64,000 bases of DNA from Desmodesmus armatus (taxonomy: Eukaryota > Chlorophyta > Chlorophyceae > Sphaeropleales > Scenedesmaceae), in the NCBI GenBank assembly GCA_007449985.2, contig VIIQ02000616.1:62001-126000 (forward strand), given 5' to 3'. A program made the position numbers and the translations under genes. Each line of letters starts with the position of its first letter. The first letter of the stretch is position 1. Positions 1 through 12,200 of this stretch are shown here, in pieces. A model generated the notes under the pieces. It ran no database searches. It was not told where the DNA came from and was given only the letters and a program-made list of their open reading frames with translations.

Positions 1-402
1 TACAGCTATGTGAGAAACCATACAGCAGCAGGTTATTGGGTAATGTCACTTGCTGTGCTGAGAGGTGTGCAGCAGCAACATGTCTGTCCCAACTACCTGA
101 CCTGCCTTGGCCATTTCTGCTGTGCTGTTGCTGGGGCCCCGCATGGATCTCTTACATTCTTATACTATAAGAAAATAGGGTTAATAGACATCGATGCTAA
201 GCAGCCTTCTGCCATCACTCCTGCGTTCCCGCCCAAAACATACCTGCATGGTCAGCACCTTCTCCGCGAAGAAGTCGTAGTCACGAGCGGAAATGATAGC
301 TTCATAGGGGGTGAAGGCCAACGAAACATCTGAGCAAGATGTCGCAAGCTGAATCCCGGCCAACAGAACGGCACCAAGAAACGCCATGTGTTTATGCGTC
401 AT
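1..402 (-). CDS. Secreted penicillin V acylase-like Ntn-hydrolase, N-terminal exon only (partial)
   Basis: Only the first exon (402 down to 244, 53 codons, phase 0) is inside the window; the donor follows ATGCAG at 244 and the rest lies off the left edge or in poorly defined sequence below 244. The exon encodes a hydrophobic signal peptide (about residues 6-22), then Cys23 in the context TSCSDVSLAF, then ISARDYDFF. In the linear amide C-N hydrolase family (PF02275) maturation exposes an N-terminal Cys nucleophile and an Arg-x-x-Asp pair follows about 16-20 residues later, as here. It is transcribed away from the similar gene at 2858-7273, so the two form a divergent pair. The substrate cannot be told; known relatives cleave amide bonds such as penicillin V, bile salts or N-acyl compounds. 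The assignment rests on one exon. Confidence 0.55.
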
Positions 403-2857
403 CTTTTGTTCCTGAAAGTAGTATGTTCATCAGCAGTCGCATTCAAATGCAGGTAGAGCTGTGGTTGCTGGTGTATGAGGCCTGGCGGTACCTAAAACCC
501 GGAAATGGGGTTTCACGATATGCATTCACCGCGCCCTGCTCGACTGATTCAATATATCTTCAATATATATTTTCAACATATCTGTGTTGCTGATTATACC
601 CATACCGTATGCTGCAAGCCAGGCGTGCAGGTTTGCTCAAGATGGGTAATCGGGTAATCATAACTCATTTGACCACGGCAGGTATAACTCTCTTTTGAAA
701 ACCTTATATAACAGAAAAAATATGCGTATGGTCCTGCCAGTGTTTGGATGACTCTTCGGTCAGATCATAGTGATGACGCATTGCATATCGCGTCATGGAC
801 ACAATGCTGGACACAAGGTCAAACGGGTGTGACTGTTTTGCATTTCACGCTGCTACGTGCGCGTCACATCCTTTCTTGCTTGAGTACATGCCGTTGCTGA
901 GGCCACTGGAAACTCAGTGGGCTTGCAAACTGAGCTGCGCAGCATGGGCATGCCAGCAGCATGGGCATGCCAGCAGCTGCTGAACATTCGATGATTGGAT
1001 GTGTCCGTTTCAGGCACTGGCATGAGGATTGTGAAGGTTTATTTGTGTATGGGGGGTGCTTACTTCACTCCCCTAGTGGTGGCTTAGTTTTCGAAGCTTC
1101 ATGCCCTGGACTAGCCTGGCCCAGCCGGGTGCACAGGATGCCCTCACTCCATGTGATCATCACGGAGGGGGGGGGGGCATTCGCAAGTGATGGGGACCTT
1201 TCAGCACCTGCCTGCCCAAGATCTTGAGCAGTGATTTGTACCCTTTGCAGCAGATGCTTCCAGTACAATGCAGCAGGGGCAACAACTTGTCTGCTTTGTC
1301 ACACATCAGCACATGAAGCAAGCGTCGACGTCGCTGGCCCAAGGCTGCATCTGATCATCGTTGGGCTAACGTGTGTAGTGCACATGTGTGCGCCAGGCTT
1401 CACAGTCAGAACCGCAACAGCCACTCAAAGCAGACCTGAAGAATGCGATATTGTGCATCCCCTGTAAGTACTGTCCATACGGTGCGCCCAGCGCAGCGTA
1501 CTCTGCAGCACCATACATGTACAGTGTATCACGTACAACATGCTGGCAGCACATGCCAATTGACAGCTAGCGCTGAGAGCAACAGCTCAACACCGTGTGC
1601 ATGGCTGGACCAGCGCTAGTGCGCATGTTGCTGCAGACTCCGACAACTGTGGTGGCACCACAAAGGCGATGACTGCCACCTTCCGATACTAATGAATCCA
1701 CTAACGCCATCAAATTGAATTGCGCCCGCCATGTTGACCCTATGCAACGAACGTATGACATGCTCACTGAGTCAGTAAGCCCTGTCTTGTATGTTACAAA
1801 CAGGCTGGTCAAGTTTTGCAACCAGCATTGCACCGGGTGGCACCTGTTCTGTTCCAGACAAGGTGGACATGTAGCACAACAGGTTGAAACCAGCTGGGGT
1901 GGAGGTTTGGCAGGCTGGGGTGGGGGTTTGGCAAGCTGGGGTGGAGGTTTGGCAAATTGCTGCCAGCAACTGCCAGCCGCCATGCTAACCGTCAGCAGGG
2001 CATGCTGCCCAGCAGACACCAGCTGAGAGCACCGCGGCACCTTTGGATGGTGGCAGGTGTTGAGTAGCGGGTGGCAGTTTGAACAACTCAGGGTCCACCC
2101 TGCGAAGTTGGCGTGCGCAAGCACCTTTTCAAGTTGGCGCGAGGGTAGCGCCAACTGGGATGCCAGTTGCAGGCACCATGCTGTATTGTGTGGATAGGAT
2201 TGAAGCCAAGATGGGTGTCTTGGGTGGGGTGACCTCAAAGCAACACCAGGGCCCAGCCTGTGTGCTTCAGGCAAAGACCATGCTTCAACAGCTATTTTGA
2301 GTAGCATTTAATTTTTATGGAGCTGATTCCTGCTTTGTGAGTGCCGTGTGTGATAAGAGTCCGGCTGTGGGTAATCCTGCAGGTCCAGCTGGTGCCGTTG
2401 CTGGGCAAAGCCAAGCTGATGACTTATGGGTGAAAAAACGCCAGGCCCGGATTGGGCACAGATGCGAATTTTTACTTGAACGTTTTCAAGGTATTCACAG
2501 GCATTTTGATGCTTGCGCTCCATCCCTGCCGTGCCCCCCCCCCCCCCCCCCACACACACCCCCGAGCATGACGATGCTGACCAGCAAAGAAAGTTGGATA
2601 CATCATCGATTCACTCGTTATCATATCTTTTACAGCTCGCTTACTTGATACCACCGGTTTGCCAATTAGCAGGGTTTGGTCCAGGGTTGTGACCCCGGCC
2701 GGCCCGTCTAGTTGTTTTGTGTCGGCATGCTCTCCAAAACTGGCCACACTTTGCTCAGTATCCGTAGTTGAGTATCTCTTGAGTGTCATTGGTTTTATTC
2801 AAGCATCGATTCTGCGCACATACAAAACAGCGGAAGTCAGTAACACACGATACCAGC
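403..2857. other. Intergenic region between divergent hydrolase genes
   Basis: About 2.4 kb separates the two divergent start codons. I see no convincing coding exon. It holds a short tandem duplication of a CAGCATGGGCATGCCAG unit near 940-975, a three-copy tandem repeat at 1891-1957, a C-run at 2537-2550 and several short open frames without splice or family support. Promoters for both hydrolase genes presumably lie here, but no clear TATA element could be assigned. Confidence 0.5.
1891..1957. repeat. Tandem repeat, three units of about 22 bp
   Basis: Three consecutive units of the form GCTGGGGTGGAGGTTTGGCA with small differences. Open frames across it encode Gly/Trp or Pro/Thr repeats on the two strands and are best treated as by-products of the repeat. 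Confidence 0.8.
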
Positions 2858-5718
2858 ATGGCTGCTGGACATAGCACTTTGCAGGCACTTGCCTGTATAC
2901 TTCTACTTGGTAAGCATGCCGTCTTAGTATAGGCCCGGGTGACAGGGCATGCATCAGGGCGTGCTGCTGCTGTAGTGCAGCGGAGTAGTGCCATGCATCG
3001 CAGTATCAGCGACGCTGTCATACTCTTGGATAAAAACAAATAAGCAGGAAACAGCACAACAACCAGCTTATCTGGCCATCCAGGTCCCTGCTTCAAAGCA
3101 GCAGCAGATGGTGGTTGGGTCAATTGCACAGATTTTGCATACCAGCCTGATCCGCCCACTGTTGCTGCCTTCCTATACTCTCAGGTGCCCTCGGAGCCAA
3201 TGCTTGCACGAGTGGCTCCTACAGAGACCCCAACAACACCAGAGACTACATCACATGGCGCCACCTTGACCTCCCAAGCACCTACCTAAACAACCTGGCA
3301 TTTGTCCCAGCAGGCCTCAAACTGTCCCTCCTACCCGTGACTGGCCGCACCTACAGCTCGCTGGGCAAGTCAGCACAAGTGAAGCACAGCTTTGTCTGCC
3401 TGACTGCTTCAGAAGACATCTTCATCCTCATGCTGAGGGCTGCTGACTCCGGCCTAATGATGAACTCTGAGACCTGGCCAGGGGCTTGCTCAGAAGGTAA
3501 GCCAGCAGGCTGGAAACCGTGGCCCATGTGCAGCAGACTTATCAATGAACGCACTCAAGGAGCCATGCAATTGCTGCTCGGCAAATCGGTGTGTTGCAGG
3601 CTCTGTTGGTGATTTTATCAATTACTGGCTCTCAGAGCATGGCATGCAGTCCGACTGCATCTTGAAAATGGTGATGCCTGATGCCCCTATGTATGTTGAC
3701 TTCCTCGACCCCCTCTGCACTGCAGGTTTCAACACCAAGGGTCTCCACGTGTCAGCACTGATGCAGCCATCATCCACAGGTGTGTGCTGTTCGTGCAGGC
3801 TCTTTGGCCCATTGATGCTACTGCCACTGCTTCGACTCCTACTTTTCAATAGGTCATGGCCCTGTGACTGCGCTTTCAAGAGCCAGCCTGGGCCCATACA
3901 TGGTAGTACGGCGTGTGCAGTTCAGCAAGATGTCTTGCAGCAATAAAGACCCTGTCACAGGGCAGTGAACACCTGCACTCAGCCTGAGACTCCAAGCTGC
4001 AAGACTCTACTGTTACTGTGGTGTGGTTTTTTGCCTGTCTGAGCGTTAGCCTGTCACCCAGGCCTGGTGTGCTGCATAGTGTCTTTTGACATAAAACCCA
4101 TGCATGCCCAGACATCAGCGCATATGCACACCAAGTGTGCAACAACACACAAGTTGACGCCATCCATTGCTGCCGCTGCTGCTACAGGTATCAACCGCTA
4201 CAGCGGAGAGGGGCCAGCAGTGGAGCAAATTGTGAGTCTCGACGCTGCCTTTGGCTGTATGATGAATTACACGTGAATAAAACAATGATGCATGAAGGGA
4301 TGCAACAACTCTGACGTATGCTATGCCGCATTTTCATATGCAGAGCTGTCACTTGACCAACAGCAGGCCTTTCAGTGACTGGTCAGAAGGCTTCTGACCA
4401 ACAACATGCACGGACCACCTGACCAACAACATCCGCTGTGATTTTGCTGATGTGCTGTGCTGTGCTGTGCTGTGCTGTGCTGTGCATGCTGTTTGCAGGA
4501 CATCGTCAACTACCTGCTGGCTCGTTATGAGTCTGTGGAGGCCATCTGGGCAGATCTGGAGGCAAAGAAACTGAACCTGGGTGAGTCAGTTGCACTGTAG
4601 TACGGTGCAGAACTGTCACTGTGATTTGTGATTTGTCTGGCTCAGCCCCGCAGGACAGCTTGCGGCATCATCAGCTACAGCATTCAGTGACCGCACAAAG
4701 ATGCGGCGGTGCCCAGCTGCAGCCACGCCTGCCCATATCCAACTTGGCAAGCCTTCTGTGCCATCTGTCAAAGACTCTTGAAGCCCTTGAAGGGCCATGT
4801 CCATAGGCTATGCGCCAGTTCTGTTTCCATCGCCGCTGCTTGTTTGTTGACGGTTACGTTCCTGCTTGCCTTGCAGTGCTGAACCCAAACTTTGAGATCC
4901 TCACAAGGATTTTTTTCCAGACCAACTACTCCACACTGCACTACAACATCCATGACAACAGCGGCAGGTCAATGGTCATCGAGTACTCCGGACCCAACAA
5001 CCTGCAGGTATCTTATCGTATCTGATATTTGTCATACTACGACAGTTAGCAACTGACAGCACCACCCTCTTGGCTGCCTCGCTGCAGCAGTTGCCGCAGA
5101 CAGTTTGTACACATGTGTGCCAGTGCACGGCACGTGCATATGTGACAACTATGGAGTGTGGCCATTGATCCAATCATTGGATAGAATCATAGCCGTGCCA
5201 CGGCTTGAAGTCAAAGGGTATTCCAGCAATAGCAACCACCCAGCAAGCATCCAATGCACCATGCTGTGCTGAAATGCATGCGGCAATGCCTACAGCTCTC
5301 CTAACAAGCATGAGTCGTTTGCATTGGGCTGCCACGCAGGGCCTGCCTTGCGGTGCTCTGTATGCATCATGGCATGCCGTGATTTGACATGCTGCGCTGT
5401 GCTGTGCCTCTGTGTGCTGCAGTGGTTTGACAGCACAAAGTATCAGGGAGCGCTGGCCAACAACCCGCTCTGGGGCGAACAGACCGCCTACTATGACAGT
5501 AAGTGGCTGCTTTGCAGCAGTGCATGCTGTGCGCAGTGCCCAACTTGTTTTCCTGGTGCTTGTCAGCTTTTGTGAACATGCAGCCACTGTCGTTATGCAT
5601 TGCATGGCCAACCGACAGTGCTTTGCGCATGCAGATGCCGGCCGCACCTTAGCTGGGGCTTGCAACACAATCCCTGCACTCATGCTTGCCTCAAAACGGT
5701 CAACCCCTCATATGGCTC

Positions 5719-5758
<40 letters not shown>

Positions 5759-7273
5759 CTGTGCTTTGCGCTACTGCAGACTGGGTGTCTACCATCCCCG
5801 CCACCCAATACATCACTTTCCATGACAGCGAGTTCCTAGACCTTCCTGGGAGCTTCAACTCATCCCACAGGTTCATCCGCGCTGCATACCTGCCCACACC
5901 TGGCTACAACTGGGAGTGGTGCGTGCCCGTTACTCGCAATATGATGTTCTGCATGCCATGGACAATGCTAAGCCCCATGTAGTTCCCTTTGAAAAAGTGT
6001 CAGCTAGCAGCTGTAGCTTCTTGACGGTCAGCCCGATCCAAGTCTAGGGAGACATTCTTGCAGGGACGTCCAGCACAATCCAGCATAACTCACTGGCGTT
6101 TAGTCGTGCAGGATCTGAACATATCGCTGATGCTGTGTTGTTCCTGTTATGCTGCTGTCCAACGCCCGCCTCCCTACTGTGCTGCACCTCAGGCCCAAGT
6201 ACATTGAGACCAGCCCCCGGTATGCAGTCAACGGCCAGCCTGACACCAACCCCTCCATCATCGCTGCAATGAACATCATGCAGTCTACCTACCTGCCCAA
6301 GGGCATTGATGATGCAGGTGGCCAGCAGTACCCAGGAGGCAACACCCACCGTGACATCGTGTTTTTCTCTTTCATTGCGTGAGTGCACGTGAATACTATT
6401 AGTAGTGCAGATTGGGCATGCGTGTGTTTGCTTGGTTGCTCTCATTATGATATTCTCATCAGAACTGCCAGCACCGTGCTGATGATGGTGGCTTGGCTAG
6501 TAGAACAAGGCTGGCACCCCCAGAACAGCCTATCTGGGCTGTTGCTCATGTGGAGCCGCGCAATGGTTCCAGATGTCCAACAACCCAGCCAGGCTGTTCG
6601 GGGCGTGTCGGCTTTGTCCTACCAGCCATGCTAATGCACCAGACAGCGGCCCTTCACAGCCCGGCAGTGTGAGTGTCTTACAGAGCCACATGCTGGACCG
6701 GGTCTGCAAAGTTACCCTTGCGATGACTAGTTGACAGCACCCGCCTGCAGTAGCGGCTGCCCCAGCAGGAGGTGATCTAAGAACGGTGTTGCACGCGTGA
6801 CCGAGCAGTATTTGTTGACGCATCTGTCTGCGCTTCTGCTCTGTGGTGCCGTCCCGCAGTGACCACCGCTACAACGACTACTACTACCGCTCTGCCAACA
6901 CACCCCAGTGGAACCGCATTGAGCTCGACAAGGTTGACTGGCGCGAAATGGGCTGCATCAAGTACATGGCGGTGAGTGTGGAAAGAGAGCGGGGGAAGGG
7001 GGGGTGGATCCGCCTTAGCCTTGAGAGCCTTAGCCTTTGGAGTCTGAAGATGAATGTCTGAGGTGTTACTGCACACAGTGTGTTGCCCGAGCTGCGGCAA
7101 CTGAGCACTTATATAGTATAATATAATATAATTTAATTAATAATATAATATAATTATCCCAGACCTCCATGCAGTGTTCAGCAACAGCCTGTGGCGGCGA
7201 CATACAAAAGGCTCACACTGCAGGACTAGCAGAAGTGTGCGCTGTACGTAGCATCAAGGACCGTCTCCTGTAA
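2858..7273 (+). CDS. Secreted linear amide C-N hydrolase (penicillin V acylase / choloylglycine hydrolase family)
   Basis: Eleven exons with consistent phase: 2858-2909, 3185-3496, 3600-3779, 4188-4231, 4499-4580, 4877-5007, 5423-5498, 5780-5918, 6193-6378, 6860-6971 and, tentatively, 7163-7273; about 474 aa. Residues 1-24 form a signal peptide, so Cys25 (in ANACTSGSY) would be the mature N-terminal nucleophile. Family landmarks follow in order: ITWRHLDL (Arg and Asp of the active site), AGFNTKGLHVSAL (family GVNEKGL block), LHYNIHDNSGRSMVIE, ALANNPLWG (catalytic Asn region), LPGSFNSSHRFIRAAY (catalytic Arg block) and DHRYNDYYYRSAN. This order matches PF02275 Ntn-hydrolases. The mature enzyme likely acts on an amide substrate outside the cytosol (secreted, vacuolar or periplasmic); the substrate is unknown. 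A divergent relative starts at 402 on the other strand. The last exon is weakest: an alternative tail near 7380-7470 is possible before the LINE fragment begins. Confidence 0.8.
4451..4486 (+). repeat. Pentanucleotide microsatellite (GTGCT)n in an intron
   Basis: About seven head-to-tail GTGCT units just upstream of the 3' splice site of the exon at 4499 in the acylase-like gene. Confidence 0.85.
5719..5757 (+). repeat. Trinucleotide microsatellite (CTG)n in an intron
   Basis: A pure run of about 12-13 CTG units lies just upstream of the acceptor for the exon at 5780 in the acylase-like gene. It gives poly-Leu, poly-Cys or poly-Ala open frames that are not part of the gene model. Confidence 0.85.
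7109..7158. repeat. AT-rich simple repeat (TATAATATAAT)
   Basis: Almost pure A/T sequence of ATATAAT-like units in an otherwise GC-rich window, immediately before the proposed last acceptor (7161-7162) of the acylase-like gene. Confidence 0.8.
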
Positions 7274-7479
7274 TGCATGGTCTCTCGGACCCTGTCCTGC
7301 TTGAATAGTGCACTGACGCTGCCTGCCTGTGTGTGTTGCTGCTCTGTGTGCTGTCAACTGCTGTTGATGCAAACGCAGCTCCGTGGTGGTCGCTGGTGGG
7401 TGGATAAGTCCAATAACTGGGCCCGTGACGCCAGGGAGGCCCGCAGCCACCACTCGGCCCCTAAAATCCTAGGTGCGGG

Positions 7480-8187
7480 GGTGATAGGCCAGAAGACTTG
7501 CAGCACTTTATTTGGGAATGCCCAGCGTATGACCACATCCGGGACAAATATGCCTCGTTGTTTGCATTCAGTGTGACCAACTCCGCTCAGCAGTGCATGC
7601 AGAGTGTATTTGGTGCTCCTCAGCAGCGTCAGCTGGCCCACTGTGTCGCGGCCATGGACGTATACAGGCGCTACCTGTTGGGGAAAGGTAACCTGTTTGG
7701 AGTCCGCCCTGCGCTGCAGCCCTTGGGTTATGTGGCCGCCATGCCATACCCAGCTTGCTTGCGGCGCAGGGTCAGCCCATCAACAATGGGCTCAGTAGAT
7801 GTGTTGGGAGTCGCGGTAGGGGCACTTGTAGTTGCCACCCTGTGGGTACTGCTTTGCGTGTTAGCTCAGAAGGTGTTGTGCTGGCTTTGATGTGTTAGTT
7901 GTACAACAGCGTTTCTGATATGCTTGAAGGACTGATCCATGTGTGTGCGTGCACGGTATGTGTAGACTGCAGATTTACAACTGAGTCTTGAAAGCACGAT
8001 ACTATACTCGGTGTGTGTGGCAGTTGCCATGTCTGTGTTTTTTTTTTTGGGGCTGGTCTTGTCTGACGTGTCTTTGCAGGTTCCCTCGGTTCAGGTGTGC
8101 GTCTTTGGCTTACCCAGTCGATCAAGTGTAGAGAGTACCGCTTTGCGGTGAAAGTATCTACTTGTAACAACCTCCCCCCCCAAAAAT
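7480..8187 (+). mobile_element. LINE (non-LTR retrotransposon) 3' fragment, copy 1
   Basis: 5'-truncated 3' end of a non-LTR retrotransposon. The open frame to 7890 starts with EDLQHFIWECPAYDHIRDKYASLF, the Cys/His-rich tail typical of LINE ORF2 downstream of reverse transcriptase, continues through AAMDVYRRYLLGKG, and ends in a hydrophobic helix (LGVAVGALVVATLWVLLCVL) before the stop. The following untranslated part (7891-8187), ending in AACAACCTCCCCCCC, matches copy 2 at 23521-23899 in order and orientation. No reverse transcriptase or endonuclease domain remains. Confidence 0.75.
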
Positions 8188-9255
8188 CACTCTTGATGCT
8201 CTGAGGGCTGATATTGCCGGTGGTGGCACTTTCCATCCATAGTGCTACTACCTAGTAGCTGATGCTGCAACGCATCAGATGTTCCACAGTCGGTGATGCC
8301 GAAATGCATCTGCTGTTGACTTTGGGACTCATAGTCGGAAAGCTGCTGGCCGCCGGCACGGTGGGCAGAGGGGGGAGGGGGAGTGAGTGTTCACGGTTAT
8401 GATCAACCGTGCTAGGCTCCTCGTCATGGTGTTTCTGGTGGTTACTTGGTGATTGTAACACACCTCCCTGAAATACAGGACAAGGGTTGCTAGACAGGTC
8501 ACGTAATTCAAGCAACAGCATGCGCCAGCTGGATGCCAGGCATGCACACGCAAGCCTGCTTCTTGACAACTTGTGACAGGGCATTGAATTTATGCCAAGC
8601 CAAATAATGCCTCAGACTGACCGTGTTCCAGGTTGTCGCATGCAGTCAGGCAAACTTCCAGCCACAGTCAGCCAATCTGTTCAGCCAACGCAATCCAGGC
8701 TTGCCATGTTGTGTCTCACTTCCAATGAAAGCCACACACCATCTGGCAGATGCTACCTGAAAATAACAGCATTTACATGTAGAGCAATGAGGGTTGGACA
8801 GCCAGGCGCTTGGCGGGCCATAATGCTCTTCAAGGCACACCCACAGCAACTGCAAGAGGCTGACGGCAGCTCAATCCATGAAAACAACATTCTTTGAGAA
8901 TACTTGCATAACACACGCACACACAGTTGTGTCTGTTGGCTGCCACGCATCACCACCTGTTCAAAAAAAAGCACAAGTACAGTGCCACAATTCTCAGTGG
9001 CACTCCAAAACGTTTTTAGCATGTATGCCTGATGCAAGCAAGTGAAATGAGCTCAGCCTACGTCCCCAACCAATGGTACAATGAGGCTTCTGCTACTGCT
9101 TTGTCAAATGCTAGTGCAGTCTGCAAGAACCTCACCCTGCATCCCGCAACCAAAACACACAGAAGCTACGCGTGGCTGTGCTGTGCTGTAGGAACAGTGC
9201 TGTACTGCACTGCACAGTACTGTACATGTACTGGAAAATCTTGTGAAGCAGTACA
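8188..9255. other. Intergenic stretch, no gene seen
   Basis: Contains only short unsupported open frames. It separates the LINE fragment from the stop codon of the minus-strand zinc-finger gene and probably includes that gene's 3' untranslated region. Confidence 0.5.
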
Positions 9256-12200
9256 CTACTTCCAGTCATCGCTGTCGTCATCCGCCTCTGGCAAGAAAGC
9301 CATGAGACCCAGCCCGCCACTTCCTTGCTGCGCCAGCCCGCCCCCACCTCCACCAGCCCCTGCTGCTACCGCCGCCCCCACCGCAACCCCAAGCCCCATG
9401 CCAGCTGCGGGGTCCTCTTGCTGCTGCTGTTGTTGCTGCATGGCCTGCTGTCCCTCCATCACGGCCAAATGGTCCCCTGCTTCCGCTACTGCGCTCGCAG
9501 CTTGGCCCTCAACTGCTGCTATCGCAGCCCCAGCAGCTGCTGCTGCTGCTGCTGCTTCTGCAGAAGCTGAAAGCACCGGCCCCTCAGCACCCTCCGCTGG
9601 TACCGCTGCCGCCTGCTGCTGCTGCTGCTGCAGGCGCTTGACCATGCGCTGTGTTAGGTGCTTGTGTGTGCATGCGGCTCCCTTAGGGCAGTGGCCTGCA
9701 AGGAAGTCCTTGCAGGGTGGGGCATCCGCTGCAACCTTTATGTGAAGGTAAGGGCACTCCCTGTTGCTGCACTTGCCCTGCAAGACAGGCGGCAGAGAGG
9801 AGAAGGCAGCAGCAGAGAGGGTATAACAGGCAGGAGGTGAGTCAGCAGGAGCTAAAGATATGCATGACAGAGCTCCCGGGCTGGCATGCAACAGCCGTAA
9901 ACTGCAGCCGGGCTCATGGGGTACCGGTCTCACAGAGCCGTTTGCATACATATGGTGATGTGCTTGATGCTTGCTCCCAACCATGCACAGTCATGAAATT
10001 TACAACCATAAGAGTAACCGTGTGACAGGAGACAGGCATATGCTGCTTGGCCAGGGCTCACCTCCAGGAAGTAAGTGCAGACAGGCATAAGCTCCGGCAC
10101 CACCTACACACACATGCACCCACAACATCAGGCGAGTCAACATACACTCATGCGTTCAAGTGTAAGACCGTCCTGCGACCAAGAGCTGTCCGTTTTGGAG
10201 CTTGAGCATGAGTCTCCATGCACCACCTGCGCATAGGTTGAAACTGGCTGCATGCAACTAATGTGTTCACACACCATGACAGGGCTGTTGTCTCATACTA
10301 GCGCCAACTGCAGGGTGGCTGCATGTTACTGTACCAACACCGTGCAAACTAGCAGCTGGCCACGCGCAAGAGCTAGATGGCATACTGCATGCCATGCTGC
10401 TCTGCTGCTGACGTAGCCCCTGACAAGTCCATAGTTCTTGTTGTGCCCATGTGCATGACTTCGAAGTGGCCTCCCTACATGCTGTGTGTGGACTGCTGCT
10501 CAGATTTGTCAGACCTTGCGGACATCATGCCAACCATTTGCTGGCCAGCTGTCCTGCATGGCAGGTTGGCGCACCTTCCCAGCAGCATGCACTCACCTTG
10601 TGCTGCCGTTTGCAGTTGTCCCCCGCACTGCAGCTCCCAGCCAGCCAGTGTGTGCACACAGCAACCTTGGACGGGTCATGCACCAGCGCACACTCGCCCT
10701 TCTGCTGCCGCCCACACTCCCCAAACCTGCAAGCACACATGGTGGGACTGTGACGTCTGAGATGCCGGGTCCTGCATCGACAGCTGCAGCACTCAAACAA
10801 ACACCAAGCATGCATACTAGCCTCACTAGCCCAAACAGCCCTGGGGTGGATACTAAACACCAGCACTCATCACAAGTTTGGGCACCAACCATCCATGCAC
10901 AGTGCAGCCCCGACCGCATCCCTCCTCCCCCACTGCCCACACAAGCGCCATATCATCATGATGATCGGCCGTACCTGCAGAAGTACAGGCACAAGCCACC
11001 GCCGCCACCCCTCCTGCCGCCAGCCTGCCTGGCACCAGCCCTACCCCTGCTCGCCAGCCGCTTAGCCGCCAGGGTGCGTCGGCTCCGAGCAGCTGCAGCA
11101 GCGGCAGCAGCCGCGCGCGCGCTCGCACGCCCAGGCAGCGGCAGCACAGCTGCTACCGAAGCGGTACGCGTCAGCCCCACTCGACCCTTCGGCACCTGCC
11201 GTGCTGCTGCTGCTGCTGCTGCTGTCCCCAAACGAGCCGGAGGCGAGGGCGCTGACGAAGCAGCGCGCGGCTTGCCACCAGCAGCAGCAGCGGCAGGAGC
11301 AACTGCCTTGCTGTCTGCGGCTGCCAGAGATCGCAGGCCCTTGGCTGACTGGTAGAACATCTGATCCCCGATCTTCACGAGTTTCAGGGTGCCTCTCGTG
11401 CTCCTGCTGCTTCCAGCGCCCCTCCCTGCTGCTTTTTTGATAGCCTTTACGGGCTGAAGGGGCCGGCCAGGTGCCGCTGCTGCCTTTGGCGTCACCAGCC
11501 GGAGCTGGTTCCGCCGAACTGCTGCTTTGTGCCGCAGCTGCTGCTGCTGCCCCTGCTGATTCAGACGCGCTGCTGCCAGCCGCTGCTGCCGTGCTGCCGC
11601 TGCTTGCACTAGGTGCGGAGCTGCTGCCTTGTTTATCCAAGTGAGCTGGGTGCCTGCAGCTGCTGCCGTGGTGGCGGTGCGCTGCAACTTGTTGCGAGTC
11701 CTGGCATACACCAGCGTGTTGTTGCTGCCAGCTGCTGCGTTGTGTGCTGCCAGCCTGGTGACCGGCGCACCTGCTGCTGCGGCCGCCGCCGCAGCTGCTG
11801 CAGGACGTGCCTTCGGTTTTGGCCTCAGCACAGAAGCACGCGCAGCAGCAATGGCAGCTGCGCGGGTGCAGGCTGGCTTGCTGGCTCCGGCAGAAGCTGC
11901 AGCTGCTGGCCTGCTGTTGGCCTTGCTGGCTACTGAGGCCTTGGTAGGGCTCTGCCGGGCGGAGGGTCCCACACCTGGGGCAGCTGCAGGCATGGTGTGA
12001 TGTTGTGCACCAGGCCTGGCAGCAGAAGCGGCAGCTGCAGCTCGTGCTTGGCTGGGATGTGTGGCCTGTCCGTTGGCTACCCGAAGATGTGGTGCTGCTG
12101 ATTGCTGCAGGATGCGGCTGGGGTGCTGCTGATGGGGTGCTGCCTGTTGCTGCAGAGCATGGCTGTGCTGCTGCTGCTGTTGGGATGCTCGTTGTTGGTC

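Noticed and set aside
11062..11640. 192-codon minus-strand open frame inside the zinc-finger gene
   Set aside because: Another frame of the poly-Ala/Gln exon of the ZC3H3-like gene; the frame carrying the zinc fingers is preferred.
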